Of a DNA stretch of 26,596 nt, positions 7,123 through 16,145 are shown one piece after another. Origin of the DNA: Oscillospiraceae bacterium (GTDB lineage: Bacteria; Bacillota; Clostridia; Oscillospirales; UBA929); assembly GCA_031271325.1 (NCBI GenBank), contig JAISVY010000081.1, positions 1-26,596 of the forward strand, written 5' to 3'. The notes under the pieces are model-generated. The model had not been told where the DNA came from. It made no database searches and was given only the letters and a program-made list of their open reading frames with translations. A program made the translations under genes and the position numbers. The number at the start of each line of letters is the position of its first letter. The first letter of the stretch is position 1.

Positions 7123-8236
7123 TCGTCTCCTCTATAATTTCTCCGTTTTGCCGGTATACGCGCGGCACACGCCTGCCGATCGAGCAAAGCACATCCCAAG
7201 GGATCGTACCCAGTAAGCGGGCGTGATCGGCGGCGGTAATCCCGTCGCCCAGAAGCGTCACGGGGTCGCCCGGCGCGGTTTGCGGCAGGCCGGTTACGTC
7301 CAGAATGCAAAAATCCATGCAAATCCGCCCGACAATCGGAGCGGGAACGCCCCGTACCAGCAAAAACGCGCCCTCCTGTCCGCTCAGGCTCCAAGACAAC
7401 CCGTCGGCGTACCCCACCGGCACGGTGGCGACGACGCTGTCACGCGCCGCCGTCCACGCCCGCCCGTAACTGACCGTGGTACCCGCCGGAACGGCATGGC
7501 ACTGCATCACGGCGGAATGCAGAGACAGCACCGGTTTGAGGGCTTCCCCCGCGCCGGGAATCGGGGAGTAGCCATAGAGCGCCAGCCCCGGACGGGCGTA
7601 ATCCAGATGGGTTTCGGGGAGGGAAAGCAGGGCGGCGCTGTTCGCGCTGTGCAGCACGGGGTTTCCGAAACGCAGCCCGCCGCTTACAGACAGGAAACGG
7701 GAAAGCTGCTCCGTTGTAAAGCCCCCGTCGTCGTCGGCGGCGGCGAAGTGCGTGAACAGCCCGGTGACGTTCAGGATGCCCGCGATTTCGGTTGCGGCGG
7801 AAACGGCGGAGGGATAAGGGATGCCCAAACGCGTCATCCCGGTGTCGATTTTTATGTGGGCGCTGACCGGATAACCGCGGAGCGCGTCTTTATACGCCCG
7901 CGCCGTTCGGATGTCGGGGACGCACAGCGTCACGCCTTCCCGCGCAAGCTCCGGGATGTGCGACAGCGGCGCCGCGCCCAGCAGCAGCAGCGCGCAGTCG
8001 ATGCCGTGGCGGCGCAGCTGCAAGGCCTCCTCCGGCGTGGCGACGGCGAAAAAGTCTGCCCCCGCGCGGCGCAGGGCAAGCGCCGTCCGCACCGCGCCGT
8101 GCCCGTAAGCGTCGGCTTTGACGACCGGCATGAGCTTTCCGTTTCGCAGCGTCTTCGCCGCCAGCGTATAGTTATGCACAAGGCGGTCGAGGTCGATCTC
8201 CGCCCAGACGCGGTGCTTGTTTTGTAGAGGGGTCAT
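7103..8236 (-). CDS. alr: Alanine racemase
   Basis: A 377-residue PLP enzyme that converts L- to D-alanine for peptidoglycan. The PLP lysine is K40 in VVKADAYGHG, and the opposite-face catalytic tyrosine is Y257 in VSYGRAW. The conserved HIKIDTGMTRLG, HSANSAA, LDYARPGLALYG and VGRICMDF segments are all present, so it should be active. The ATG at 8236 is chosen because AGGTGA ends 4 nt before it; a TTG 18 nt further upstream is less likely. It starts 22 nt after pcrA and overlaps the hexomutase start, so it is co-transcribed. Housekeeping alr in an operon with an envelope transglutaminase system suggests a cell-wall theme. Confidence 0.95.
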   Translation of the reverse strand: MTPLQNKHRVWAEIDLDRLVHNYTLAAKTLRNGKLMPVVKADAYGHGAVRTALALRRAGADFFAVATPEEALQLRRHGIDCALLLLGAAPLSHIPELAREGVTLCVPDIRTARAYKDALRGYPVSAHIKIDTGMTRLGIPYPSAVSAATEIAGILNVTGLFTHFAAADDDGGFTTEQLSRFLSVSGGLRFGNPVLHSANSAALLSLPETHLDYARPGLALYGYSPIPGAGEALKPVLSLHSAVMQCHAVPAGTTVSYGRAWTAARDSVVATVPVGYADGLSWSLSGQEGAFLLVRGVPAPIVGRICMDFCILDVTGLPQTAPGDPVTLLGDGITAADHARLLGTIPWDVLCSIGRRVPRVYRQNGEIIEETNDIDRL

Positions 8237-8258
8237 CGGATCACCTGCCTGCAAAAAA

Positions 8259-10457
8259 TCAAGCCTCGTCCCGCGTCAGGAACGGCGCGGCGAAGTTGCG
8301 CATCAGCTTGCGGGTGCCGCTTTCCTCAAACGCGATTTCAAGCATCGCGTCGTCGCCCATCGGGGTGACATTGAGTACCAAACCGCGTCCGAAGCGCTTA
8401 TGGGCGACGGTGTCGCCTTTACTGAGGGATATGGGTTTTGCCGCGGCGGCAGGTGTGCGGAACTCGCTTATATGGGCGCGCCGCGGCGACGGCGCAGGGG
8501 CGGCTGTTCCGGCCGCCCGCTTCACCGGGGCATAAGCGGCGGGGGCGCGGGAGGGCGGCTCCAGCCCCATTTCGCCGACAAAGCGGGACATCGGGTTGTG
8601 GTTCGTCTGACCGTACAGCAGGCGTTCCTCGGCGCAGAGGACATAGAGGCGGCGCTTCGCGCGGGTGACGGCGACATAGCACAGCCGCCGCTCCTCTTCA
8701 ATCGCGGCGGGGTCGAGCTGGCTGCGGCTGCCGGGAAAGATGCCCTCCTCCATACCGGTCAGGAAGACCGAGGGAAACTCCAGCCCCTTTGCGGCATGCA
8801 CCGTCATCAGCGTCACCGCGTTGTCCGCGTCCTCGTATTTGTCCAAATCGGTAAACAGCGCCGTCTCATCCAGAAAACCGCCGAGCGACGGCTCTTCCGC
8901 GCTCTCCTGATACCCGGCGATATTGCTCTTCAGCTCCATTACGTTTTCCAAACGCCCGCGGCTCTCGTCGTCGTCCCTGTCGCGCAGCATTTGCGGATAG
9001 CCGGAGCGGTCCAGCACGGCGTCATATAAATCAGGCAGCGGAACCAGCAGGGCAAGCTTCCCCAGCGCCGTTATTTCCCGCGTAAAATCCGTCAGCGTTT
9101 TCGCGAGCCGCGCCAGTTCGGGGTAGGTATCGGACTGCTCGGCTACGGTAAAACAGCTCACCCCATCCCGCGCGGCAAGCGCTTGAAGCACGGAGATGCC
9201 TTTGGCTCCCACGCCGCGCGGCGGGTTGTTGACGATCCGCGTCAGGCGCAGGTCGTCGTGGGGGTTGTGGATGATTTGCAGATACGCCATCATGTCTTTC
9301 ACCTCGGCGCGGTCAAAGAAGCGCATCCCGCCGACGACCTTATACGGGATCCCGGACATGCGGAGCTGGGTTTCCACCCGCCCCGACTGTGCGTTCATAC
9401 GGTACAGCACACAGAAATCGCGGAAGGACGCGCCCTGCGCCGCTTCGGTCAGCACCGTTTCGGAGATAAAGCGGGCTTCGTCGTTTTCGCTGTGCGTGAT
9501 CACCAGCTTGACCGGGTCGCCCGGTCCGTTGCCCGTCCAGAGCGTCTTGCCCTTGCGCCCGGAGTTTTTGGCAATCACCCGGTTGGCCGCGTCGAGAATC
9601 GCCCCGGTCGAGCGGTAGTTCTGCTCCAGACGCACCACTTTCGCTTCGGGGTACTGCTTCTCGAACGACAGGATATTTTCAATCGTCGCGCCCCGGAACC
9701 CGTAGATGCTCTGGTCGTCGTCGCCCACCACGCAGAGGTTCCGGTGCGCCGCCGCGAGCATTGAGACAAGACTGTACTGCAGCCGGTTGGTATCTTGATA
9801 CTCGTCAATCAATATGTAGGAAAAGCGGCGCTGATAATAGGCGAGCACTTCTTTTTCCTGCCGGAACAGGCGCACCGTCAGCGCGAGGATGTCGTCAAAA
9901 TCCAGCGCGTTCGCGTCGAACAGACGTTTTTGATACAGTGCGTAACACTCGGAGACGATGCGGGTAAAATAGTCGTCCGGCGCGGAAGCGGCCAGCGCTT
10001 TCGGGTCCTGCTCGCTGTCCTTTGCCCTGCCGATCAGCGAGAGCACCGCTTGCGGGTTGACGCGCTTTTCATCGTAGTCTAAGGATTTCAGCACGTCTTT
10101 CATGACGCGTTTTTGGTCGTCCGTGTCGTAGACGGTAAAACTGCGGTTGTAGCCCAGCGCGCCGATCTCCCGCCGCAGAATACGCACGCAGGCGGCGTGG
10201 AAGGTCATCGCCCAGACCTCGCCGCCTTCCTCCCCCAAGATGCCGATCAGGCGCTCTTTGATCTCTTTGGCCGCTTTGTTGGTGAAGGTGATGGCGAGCA
10301 CCGCCCACGGCGGCGTTCCCTCCCGGATAATGCGCGCGCAGCGTTGGGTCAGCACCGCCGTTTTGCCGCTGCCCGCGCCGGCCAGCACCAGCAGCGGACC
10401 TTCGGTGCACTCCACCGCCTCCCGCTGCCGTTCGTTCAGATGTGAGATGTCAGACAT
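8259..10457 (-). CDS. pcrA: UvrD/PcrA superfamily 1 DNA helicase
   Basis: A 732-residue 3'-5' DNA helicase acting in nucleotide excision repair, replication restart and plasmid replication. Walker A is AGAGSGKT (26-33), motif II DEYQDTN lies near residue 220, motif III is GDDDQSIYGFRGA, motif IV QNYRST, and motif VI VAVTRAKRRLY. The C-terminal VAHKRFGRGLVLNV segment is the typical PcrA Tudor-like end. The frame stays open upstream for another 186 codons, but these lie antisense-frame within the transglutaminase gene and are low-complexity Arg/Pro sequence. MSDISHLNERQREAV with GAGAGG 8 nt upstream is the real start, and length then matches the PcrA norm. It lies 14 nt after the transglutaminase stop. 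Confidence 0.95.
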   Translation of the reverse strand: MSDISHLNERQREAVECTEGPLLVLAGAGSGKTAVLTQRCARIIREGTPPWAVLAITFTNKAAKEIKERLIGILGEEGGEVWAMTFHAACVRILRREIGALGYNRSFTVYDTDDQKRVMKDVLKSLDYDEKRVNPQAVLSLIGRAKDSEQDPKALAASAPDDYFTRIVSECYALYQKRLFDANALDFDDILALTVRLFRQEKEVLAYYQRRFSYILIDEYQDTNRLQYSLVSMLAAAHRNLCVVGDDDQSIYGFRGATIENILSFEKQYPEAKVVRLEQNYRSTGAILDAANRVIAKNSGRKGKTLWTGNGPGDPVKLVITHSENDEARFISETVLTEAAQGASFRDFCVLYRMNAQSGRVETQLRMSGIPYKVVGGMRFFDRAEVKDMMAYLQIIHNPHDDLRLTRIVNNPPRGVGAKGISVLQALAARDGVSCFTVAEQSDTYPELARLAKTLTDFTREITALGKLALLVPLPDLYDAVLDRSGYPQMLRDRDDDESRGRLENVMELKSNIAGYQESAEEPSLGGFLDETALFTDLDKYEDADNAVTLMTVHAAKGLEFPSVFLTGMEEGIFPGSRSQLDPAAIEEERRLCYVAVTRAKRRLYVLCAEERLLYGQTNHNPMSRFVGEMGLEPPSRAPAAYAPVKRAAGTAAPAPSPRRAHISEFRTPAAAAKPISLSKGDTVAHKRFGRGLVLNVTPMGDDAMLEIAFEESGTRKLMRNFAAPFLTRDEA

Positions 10458-10471
10458 GAAGGGGTCCTCTC

Positions 10472-12865
10472 TTATAGCAGACTGAGTATCTTCCTGTAAA
10501 GATACAGGCGGGCGCGGCTGAGATAAACCTGTTGGCGCTTTTCCAGCACTTCCGCGTGTATCCGCAGCGCTTCGCTCTCTTCCCGCGTCAGCGGAGCCGT
10601 ACCGTAACAGGTCTTGCCGTAAGCGTCGGCGGCGCGGCGCGAGCTGTGTTCTGCGGTCGGCCACGCGGCTTCGGTGCGTTCGGCGAACTCCCAGATCGTT
10701 TCGCTGGGTTTGGGCGCAAGCCGGGCGTGTTTCTCGAGCCATACGATATGCAGGTAAACGCGATGCGCCTGTTTTGCCGTATACGGGACAGCGCGCATCA
10801 TCGCGACGAAACGGCGGCGGCGGCGGCGGAGCAGCCACCAGCAGAAGACAAGCGGAAACGGCGCGGACAGAATCAGGAACAGCGCCCCCCACGGGAACGG
10901 CTGTCCTTGGTCTGCGACCGGAACTGCCGGGGATATGCTGGGGATATTTTCGGAAGGCATCGTGAGCGACGGTATCGGAGCCGAAGGGCGCGTGACCGCC
11001 GGTTCGGGGAACCAAACCGGTTCTTCCCGCAGGTTATAGCCGGGCGTCGGCTCAAACAGCATCCAGCCGAGTTCTTCGCCGAGATACACCTCGCACCACG
11101 CGTGCGCCACTGCGTCGGTATAGAGGAAATGCCCTGCCTCGTCGGTTAATTCGGTGGGCGCGAAACCTTCCACATAACGCGCGGGAATGCCCGCCGCCCG
11201 GCAAAGCACGGTCATCGCGGTGGCAAAGTAGACGCAGTGCCCTTCCCCCTGCTCATTGAGGAAGTAATCGACAAAGTCTTCCCCCGCGGGGGTCGGGAGC
11301 ATGTCGGGGTTGTAGGTGAAGTAACGGATCAGGTGGCGCTCGATCGCGAGCGCGTTGTAGTAGTCGTCTTCGTACACGGTGAGGCGGCGGGCGAGATTCC
11401 TGACCCGCTGCGGCAGATTCGCCGGAAGCTGGGTATAGGCTTCCCACGGTTCGGGAGGGAGGTAGGCGTTGCGTTCCGGCGGGTTATCGGCGGTAACGAT
11501 TCTGTATTCATAGCCTGCCGGGGGGGATTCATTCAGGGTATAGACGTCGCCGGGTCCCCAGCCGAAGGGCCTGTCGGCCGCAACCGCGAGCAGATTGGCC
11601 GGCATATAAAGTTTCCTGCCGCGGTAGTTCATCTGCCGGATCCGGTATCCGTTCCAATCCCGCTGAGAGAGCAGAGGATCAATCGCGGTCGTCGATAAGA
11701 TGTCTTGCGCGGTGAAATCCGTGTCTTCCGCACCGCCGCCCGACTGCCAGCGCCTGCCGTCATAGGTCAGCCCCGCGCCGCCGCGCAGATAAGGCGCGTC
11801 CCCCGACGCGAGCAGCGATATGCTCATGGTTTGATCGGGAGACACAGAAAAATTACCGTCGGTATCGGTGCTTCCCGGTTGTATGGAGACGGGAATACGC
11901 TGGTCGCCTAAAATCAAATACGCTTTTTTGCCGCCTTCCGTTATAACAACGGTAGTTTCATCTTCGGCAGCGCCGCCGGTTGCGCCGTAAGACACTTCCA
12001 ACCTGCCGCCGCCAGCGGCGTCCCAATTCTCGGGGGCTGTTTGGGCGCGGTAGTCCGGGACGCGTACGCTCGCGCCGAACGTTAACATAAGCATCACTTC
12101 GCCGGTAGGACGGAACGGTCCGCCCAGTTCCGAGCCTATGTTGGTGGCGTCGGTGGCGTAACCCGCGCCCGAGCCGAATACGCCGATGCTGCCGCTGTTC
12201 CAGCCCTGAACCCAACCGTGCCCGAGATCTCTCAGAAACCGCAGCGGATCCGCCCCGCTTCCCGCAAACGCGCCCGCCGCCCAGACGATGAGTATGCAGA
12301 ACGGCAGCACCGTCAGCGTCCGCGCGCCCGTAAAAGACCCCTGCCCGGATTCGCTTTTCGGCTCCGTGTAAAGCGTCATCTGGAGCAGTACGCAAAGCAT
12401 AAACAGCCAAAACAGACCGCCCGGGTACTGGTATCCGGCGTTTTCTAACGCAAAAAACAGGATACCGCCCGTAAACAGCAGGATCGGCGTAGGGGAGTGA
12501 CAGCGGATGATGATAAACACGGGCAGCGTCACGGCGAGCGTCACCAAAAATGTCGTGAATAACTCAAAGCGAAAATGCGGAACGGTGTTCCACATCCAAG
12601 CGGAATACTCGCTGTAGACCGCATAGCACCACCGGTAAAACCCGGTCGGATACAACGCCGCGAGAAAAAAGAGGATAAACGGCAGCGCGAACAGCAAACG
12701 CTTGCGAAACCGGACAATTGCCGCCAGCGCGGCGGTTAACACAGCGATCGAAAGCAGCGTGACAACCGGGGAGAGCGGGATCACGAGCATACAATACACG
12801 CTGCGCGTCAGGACGAAACTGGTGGCGGCAATCAACAGCAGCGGCCACGGATTGTTTTTCTTCAT
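10472..12865 (-). CDS. Membrane transglutaminase-like protein (TgpA/YebA type)
   Basis: A 797-residue membrane protein. The first 210 residues hold about seven transmembrane helices (DUF3488/TgpA N-terminal type), then a large outside loop carrying the transglutaminase-like core. The catalytic triad reads C544 (GEGHCVYFATAM), H588 (AHAWCEVYL) and E605 (MLFEPTPGY); Glu in place of Asp is common in the YebA branch. A last helix (ALFLILSAPFPLVFCWWLL) and an Arg-rich stop lead to a cytoplasmic DUF4129-like tail. Proteins of this type act with a MoxR ATPase and a DUF58 protein, both encoded just upstream (overlap of 4 nt, ATGA at 12862-12865). The job is thought to be envelope protein or peptidoglycan processing; substrate unknown. 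Confidence 0.88.
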   Translation of the reverse strand: MKKNNPWPLLLIAATSFVLTRSVYCMLVIPLSPVVTLLSIAVLTAALAAIVRFRKRLLFALPFILFFLAALYPTGFYRWCYAVYSEYSAWMWNTVPHFRFELFTTFLVTLAVTLPVFIIIRCHSPTPILLFTGGILFFALENAGYQYPGGLFWLFMLCVLLQMTLYTEPKSESGQGSFTGARTLTVLPFCILIVWAAGAFAGSGADPLRFLRDLGHGWVQGWNSGSIGVFGSGAGYATDATNIGSELGGPFRPTGEVMLMLTFGASVRVPDYRAQTAPENWDAAGGGRLEVSYGATGGAAEDETTVVITEGGKKAYLILGDQRIPVSIQPGSTDTDGNFSVSPDQTMSISLLASGDAPYLRGGAGLTYDGRRWQSGGGAEDTDFTAQDILSTTAIDPLLSQRDWNGYRIRQMNYRGRKLYMPANLLAVAADRPFGWGPGDVYTLNESPPAGYEYRIVTADNPPERNAYLPPEPWEAYTQLPANLPQRVRNLARRLTVYEDDYYNALAIERHLIRYFTYNPDMLPTPAGEDFVDYFLNEQGEGHCVYFATAMTVLCRAAGIPARYVEGFAPTELTDEAGHFLYTDAVAHAWCEVYLGEELGWMLFEPTPGYNLREEPVWFPEPAVTRPSAPIPSLTMPSENIPSISPAVPVADQGQPFPWGALFLILSAPFPLVFCWWLLRRRRRRFVAMMRAVPYTAKQAHRVYLHIVWLEKHARLAPKPSETIWEFAERTEAAWPTAEHSSRRAADAYGKTCYGTAPLTREESEALRIHAEVLEKRQQVYLSRARLYLYRKILSLL

Positions 12866-13983
12866 GGCTGCAGCACCGTAACGCGCAGCAGCTGCTGCGC
12901 CGTGCCGCCGGTTTCGCCGTCGAAGCCGCGAATGACGGCGATGTCCACAGGTCTGTCCTGCGGCAATTCGGAGAGGTCTTGCGGCATATCGACGCTGAAC
13001 AGGTAAAACATATGCGCTTCCGGGATCAGCAGCTCGGGAAGGGTGAGGCGGGAATTAAACTGCGCCGCCGCCATCTCATAGCACAAATCGTCAAAAAAAC
13101 GGAGGTCACGGCCGGTAAAGCGGCGAAGCTCTCCGTTCTGCCCGTATACCAGCGTGGTGTCGATCTGACGCTCTAAAGCGTAGTGCACCACCGAGAGGCA
13201 GGATTCGATCAGAGCGTCTTCGCAATCGGCGCGCGCTTCCGCTTCAAAGGGCTGAAGATCCAGCACCACCAGCAGGCGGCGGGTCTCTAAACTCTCATAC
13301 TGACGCACCATCAGCTCCCGCTGGCGCGCGGTTAATTTCCAGTGAATCCGGCGCGGCGAGTCGCCGTAACGGTACAAACGGGAATCGACCGCCGGTTCGT
13401 CGCTGCTCTGGGCGAACAAGCCGCCCGTTCCCTGCGGCGAGAGCCGTTCCTTCCAACTGTCGGGAATGGGAACGCGTTTGGGAAGCACCGTCAGCGTCAG
13501 CGTATCGGGGGAAGCGCCGCGTGAGCGGGTCACCGTTTTTGTGACCAGACAGAAAGGGTCGGTGACGCGGAAGCCGGAAACCGTCAGGAGATACACCCCC
13601 CTGTGCGGCGGGGAAAAGGTCACGTCCCATTGGAACGATTGAAAGGGACCGAACGGCATCTCAAACGCGTCGGGTTTATCGGGCAGTTCGTGGGTGGCGT
13701 TCACCTCAAAGCGCGTCCAAGCGGCCGGTATCAAGCCCTTGTTGCGTACGGAAAACGTATAGCGTACTTCGGTGCTGCGCGGGCAGACGTCACGGTCCAG
13801 TTTATGCCGCGCCAGCAACTGACGCCCCGGTATCCATGCCAGCAGCAGCGCCAGAGGGAACACCAGAATCAGCGCCGTAAGCGCCCCGTAGGGTACTTTT
13901 CCGCCCAAAAATAACGCGAGCACAAACGTGCTCACGCACATCAGGATGTAAAACAGGCGGGCGCTGGACTGCTTCCGTCTCAT
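12862..13983 (-). CDS. DUF58 family protein
   Basis: A 373-residue protein with two N-terminal membrane helices (about 10-28 and 31-51), a beta-rich region, and the defining DUF58 signature YGDSPRRIHWKLTAR with MVRQYE (206-230), followed by a von Willebrand A-like domain (VVLDLQPF... DCEDALIESCLS). DUF58 proteins are the usual partners of MoxR ATPases, perhaps as targets or adaptors of the chaperone. The gene overlaps moxR by 4 nt upstream (13980-13983) and the transglutaminase gene by 4 nt downstream, so the three are translationally coupled. Biochemical function of the family is not established. Confidence 0.9.
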   Translation of the reverse strand: MRRKQSSARLFYILMCVSTFVLALFLGGKVPYGALTALILVFPLALLLAWIPGRQLLARHKLDRDVCPRSTEVRYTFSVRNKGLIPAAWTRFEVNATHELPDKPDAFEMPFGPFQSFQWDVTFSPPHRGVYLLTVSGFRVTDPFCLVTKTVTRSRGASPDTLTLTVLPKRVPIPDSWKERLSPQGTGGLFAQSSDEPAVDSRLYRYGDSPRRIHWKLTARQRELMVRQYESLETRRLLVVLDLQPFEAEARADCEDALIESCLSVVHYALERQIDTTLVYGQNGELRRFTGRDLRFFDDLCYEMAAAQFNSRLTLPELLIPEAHMFYLFSVDMPQDLSELPQDRPVDIAVIRGFDGETGGTAQQLLRVTVLQP

Positions 13984-14936
13984 GTCCCTTGTTTTCCCAG
14001 CGGAACGGGGAGCTTGTCCAGGATCCCGTTCAAGATGTCGGCGGCGCTCACGCGGCGCAGTTTCGCTTCCGGGCGCAGAATCATGCGGTGCGCCAACACC
14101 GGTTGGGTCAGCGGCTTGATGTCGTCCGGCGTGACATAGTCGCGCCCGAGATATAGCGCGCGCGCCTGTGCCGTGTGGAAGAGCGCGAGGCTGCCGCGCG
14201 GCGAAACGCCCAGCGTGACCTCGGGATGACGGCGCGTTTCGGCGACGATTTTGACGATATAGTCGTAGAGGCTGTCGTCTACGTGCACTTTCCGAACGGC
14301 TTGCTGCAGCGCAACGATCTCCTCCGCGCGCGCCACCGGCTGGATGTCGGGATCTTCTTCCTTAAAGCGGCGCAGGATGTTCCGTTCCTCGGCAGAATCG
14401 GGATAGCCGATCGATATGCGCATCAGGAAACGGTCCATCTGCGCTTCGGGCAGGGGATAGGTGCCGACGAAATCGGCCGGGTTTTGGGTTGCCATAACCA
14501 TAAAGGGTTTCGCCATTTTATATGTATTGCCGTCTACGGTGACTTGGTTTTCTTCCATTGCTTCCAGCAGGCTTGCCTGCGTTTTCGGGGAGGCGCGGTT
14601 GATCTCGTCGGCCAGAATCAGCGAGGAGAAAATCAGCCCCTGACGGTATTCGAATTCGCCCGTTTTTTGGTTGTAGAGAGAGAAACCCGTGATGTCCGAA
14701 GGCATAATATCCGGTGTAAACTGGATGCGCCGGAAGGAACACCGAATACTGCGGGACATCGCCGACGCGAGTGATGTTTTTCCGACACCGGGTACGTCCT
14801 CGACGAGGATATGCCCCCCGCAGAGCATCGTCAGCAGCGCCAACTCCACCGCTTCCCGCTTTCCGACGATAACACGCCCTACATTCTTCACGATCCCTTG
14901 CAGATATTCCTGGATTTCGCTCAGTTCTTGAGACAT
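13980..14936 (-). CDS. MoxR-family AAA+ ATPase
   Basis: A 318-residue cytoplasmic AAA+ ATPase, first gene of the operon. Walker A is VPGVGKTS (48-55), Walker B LILADEINRA (106-115), and sensor 1 is VMATQNPADFVGTYPLPEAQMDRF, the MoxR hallmark. The C-terminal lid contains VSPRGSLALFHTAQARAL. MoxR ATPases act as chaperones for assembly of VWA/DUF58 partners. Two starts are possible. ATG 14951 has AGAGGGG upstream, but that site overlaps the predicted transcription start (about 14957). ATG 14936 has a run of seven G 6 nt upstream that would be inside the mRNA, so it is preferred. The longer form adds MGGII. Confidence 0.93.
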   Translation of the reverse strand: MSQELSEIQEYLQGIVKNVGRVIVGKREAVELALLTMLCGGHILVEDVPGVGKTSLASAMSRSIRCSFRRIQFTPDIMPSDITGFSLYNQKTGEFEYRQGLIFSSLILADEINRASPKTQASLLEAMEENQVTVDGNTYKMAKPFMVMATQNPADFVGTYPLPEAQMDRFLMRISIGYPDSAEERNILRRFKEEDPDIQPVARAEEIVALQQAVRKVHVDDSLYDYIVKIVAETRRHPEVTLGVSPRGSLALFHTAQARALYLGRDYVTPDDIKPLTQPVLAHRMILRPEAKLRRVSAADILNGILDKLPVPLGKQGT

Positions 14937-14963
14937 TATGATCCCCCCCATTCTGTCCCCTCT

Positions 14964-14992
14964 ATTGTACAGGCGGCAGGGAGATATGTCAA
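14964..14992 (-). promoter_or_regulatory. Sigma-A promoter of the moxR-manA operon
   Basis: On the minus strand, TTGACA (14992-14987), a spacer of exactly 17 nt and TACAAT (14969-14964) give a near-consensus housekeeping promoter. Transcription would start near 14957, only about 20 nt upstream of the preferred moxR start. No other promoter of comparable quality is seen before the manA terminator, so it may drive about 10 kb. Confidence 0.85.
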
Positions 14993-15500
14993 ATGAAAAT
15001 ATTCTTGCGGGATGATGCCGAAAACTTTACGCAGAAGTTTTTGGAGCCTGTACCGTATATGACCGTAAAGCGAACAATCGCTTTATATTGCTTGATTTAT
15101 CGTTGACAATTTGGCAACCCGCGCTTGCTGCGCTTCGGCCGAAAAAGAGTTGTTCAGCATTTCCCCGATACCGGCTGTCTTGCCGGAATCATGCCCGGCG
15201 TTATAAAACCCATCTGTATCAGCGCCTCTTATCCGCACATAGGATACATTAACGAAGTGTTGAAAACTGCCCGCTCCGGCATTACCGCTTCGCGGCTGTC
15301 AAGCGAGCAAGCTCGCTCTTCGCCGCAGGCGCTTTTGCGATGCCGCACCCTACATAGGACGTTGAAACCGGCGGCGCGCCGGGGTCGTCGCGCCCTACGC
15401 GTCCTAATTGTCCATTGTCAACTGTCAACTGTCCATTGTCAAGCGAACACGCAATTTTCAACACTTCGATACAATAAAACCGGAAAAGAGGAATAAAAAC
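14993..15500. other. Intergenic region between divergent moxR and sleC, with repeats
   Basis: About 500 nt without a convincing gene. It holds a 7-bp hairpin AAAGCGA/TCGCTTT (15067-15084), a GC-rich palindromic block (about 15296-15345, including GCGAGCAAGCTCGC) resembling the inside of the 391-490 element, and then an inverted copy of the dispersed repeat. The only long open frame (from 15125) runs through the repeats and has no family-like features. No consensus sigma-A promoter for sleC is evident, as expected if it uses a sporulation sigma factor. Confidence 0.6.
15348..15467 (-). repeat. Dispersed repeat, inverted third copy
   Basis: Reverse complement of the 1296-1597 repeat: the CAATGGACAGTTGAC edge lies at the right, with an extra CAGTTGACA insertion, followed by the common GACGCGTAGGGCGCGACGAC segment and ending near 15348. 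The short GCGAACACGCAATTTTCAAC repeat is attached at 15443-15467. It ends 34 nt before the sleC start, so it forms the immediate upstream region of that gene. Confidence 0.85.
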
Positions 15501-16145
15501 ATGGATGGTTATCTAAAAATTGCCGCGTTTAACCAAAATATCGCAAAACCGCTGGGCGGAGCGCGGGTTCAGATCACATCGAGCGAAGCGCCGGACAAGG
15601 TTCTCGACGAGCTGTACACGGACGATTCGGGACAGACGCTGGATGTACGCCTGACCGCGCCGCCGATTGACTACTCCATGCAGCCCGGTCAGCCGCAGCC
15701 TTACAGTCTGTACGACGTGCGGATTCAAGCGGACGGCTTTGAGGAAGTCAGCGTAAAAGGCGTGCAGATATTGCCCGACGAGGAGACATATCAGGATGTC
15801 GCGCTGTTCCCCAGAACGTCGGGTCAGCCCTCGGAGATCACAATTCCGCCGAGCACCCTTTACGGCACATACCCGGAGAAAATCCCCGAGGACGAAGTCA
15901 AAGAGCTTCCCCAGTCCACAGGACTTGCCGTGCTTCCCGAACCGGTGATTCCCGAGTTTGTTATCGTGCATACCGGGGTGCCGGAAGACGCGTCCGCGCC
16001 GAACTATTGGGTGCCGTTCCGGGACTACATCAAAAACTCCGCGTCGTGCGAAATTTACGCGACATGGCCAATCGAGACACTTCGCGCGAACATACTGGCG
16101 ATCATCTCCCTGACGCTGAACCGCGTCTATACGGTCATGCGTTGA
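15501..16145 (+). pseudogene. sleC: SleC-like spore cortex-lytic protein, interrupted after about 211 residues
   Basis: The 214-residue product matches the N-terminal half of clostridial SleC, the precursor of the cortex-degrading enzyme needed for spore germination. It has a beta-rich propeptide (ARVQITSSEAPDKVLDELYTDDSG, split here: ARVQITSSEAP, LDELYTDDSG), then VLPEPVIPEFVIVHTGVPED, the region where characterised SleC is cut by Csp proteases, then WVPFRDYIKNSASCEIYATW and ANILAIISLTLNRVYT (196-211). The family normally continues with EWYR and about 200 more residues including the catalytic and peptidoglycan-binding parts. Here only VMR follows before TGA at 16143. The break coincides with the edge of a serine-recombinase element. 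ATG 15501 is preceded by AGAGGA at good spacing; the open frame further upstream is repeat sequence. It could be a plain pseudogene or a gene restored by excision. Confidence 0.85.

Noticed and set aside
7223..8227. A 334-codon + strand frame opposite alr
   Set aside because: Alanine racemase motifs on the minus strand are unmistakable; the + frame is Gly/Arg-rich noise.
10458..11015. An N-terminal extension of 186 residues on the PcrA helicase
   Set aside because: It lies within the transglutaminase gene in another frame, is Arg/Pro-rich without family likeness, and the inner ATG at 10457 has a good ribosome site and gives the normal PcrA length.
15125..15496. A + strand open frame of 123 codons before sleC
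   Set aside because: Most of it is the dispersed repeat and palindromic sequence, and there is no ribosome site or recognisable domain.
15408..15500. Longer N-terminus for the sleC product
   Set aside because: The extra residues are translated repeat; the ATG at 15501 has AGAGGA at normal spacing and fits the family start.
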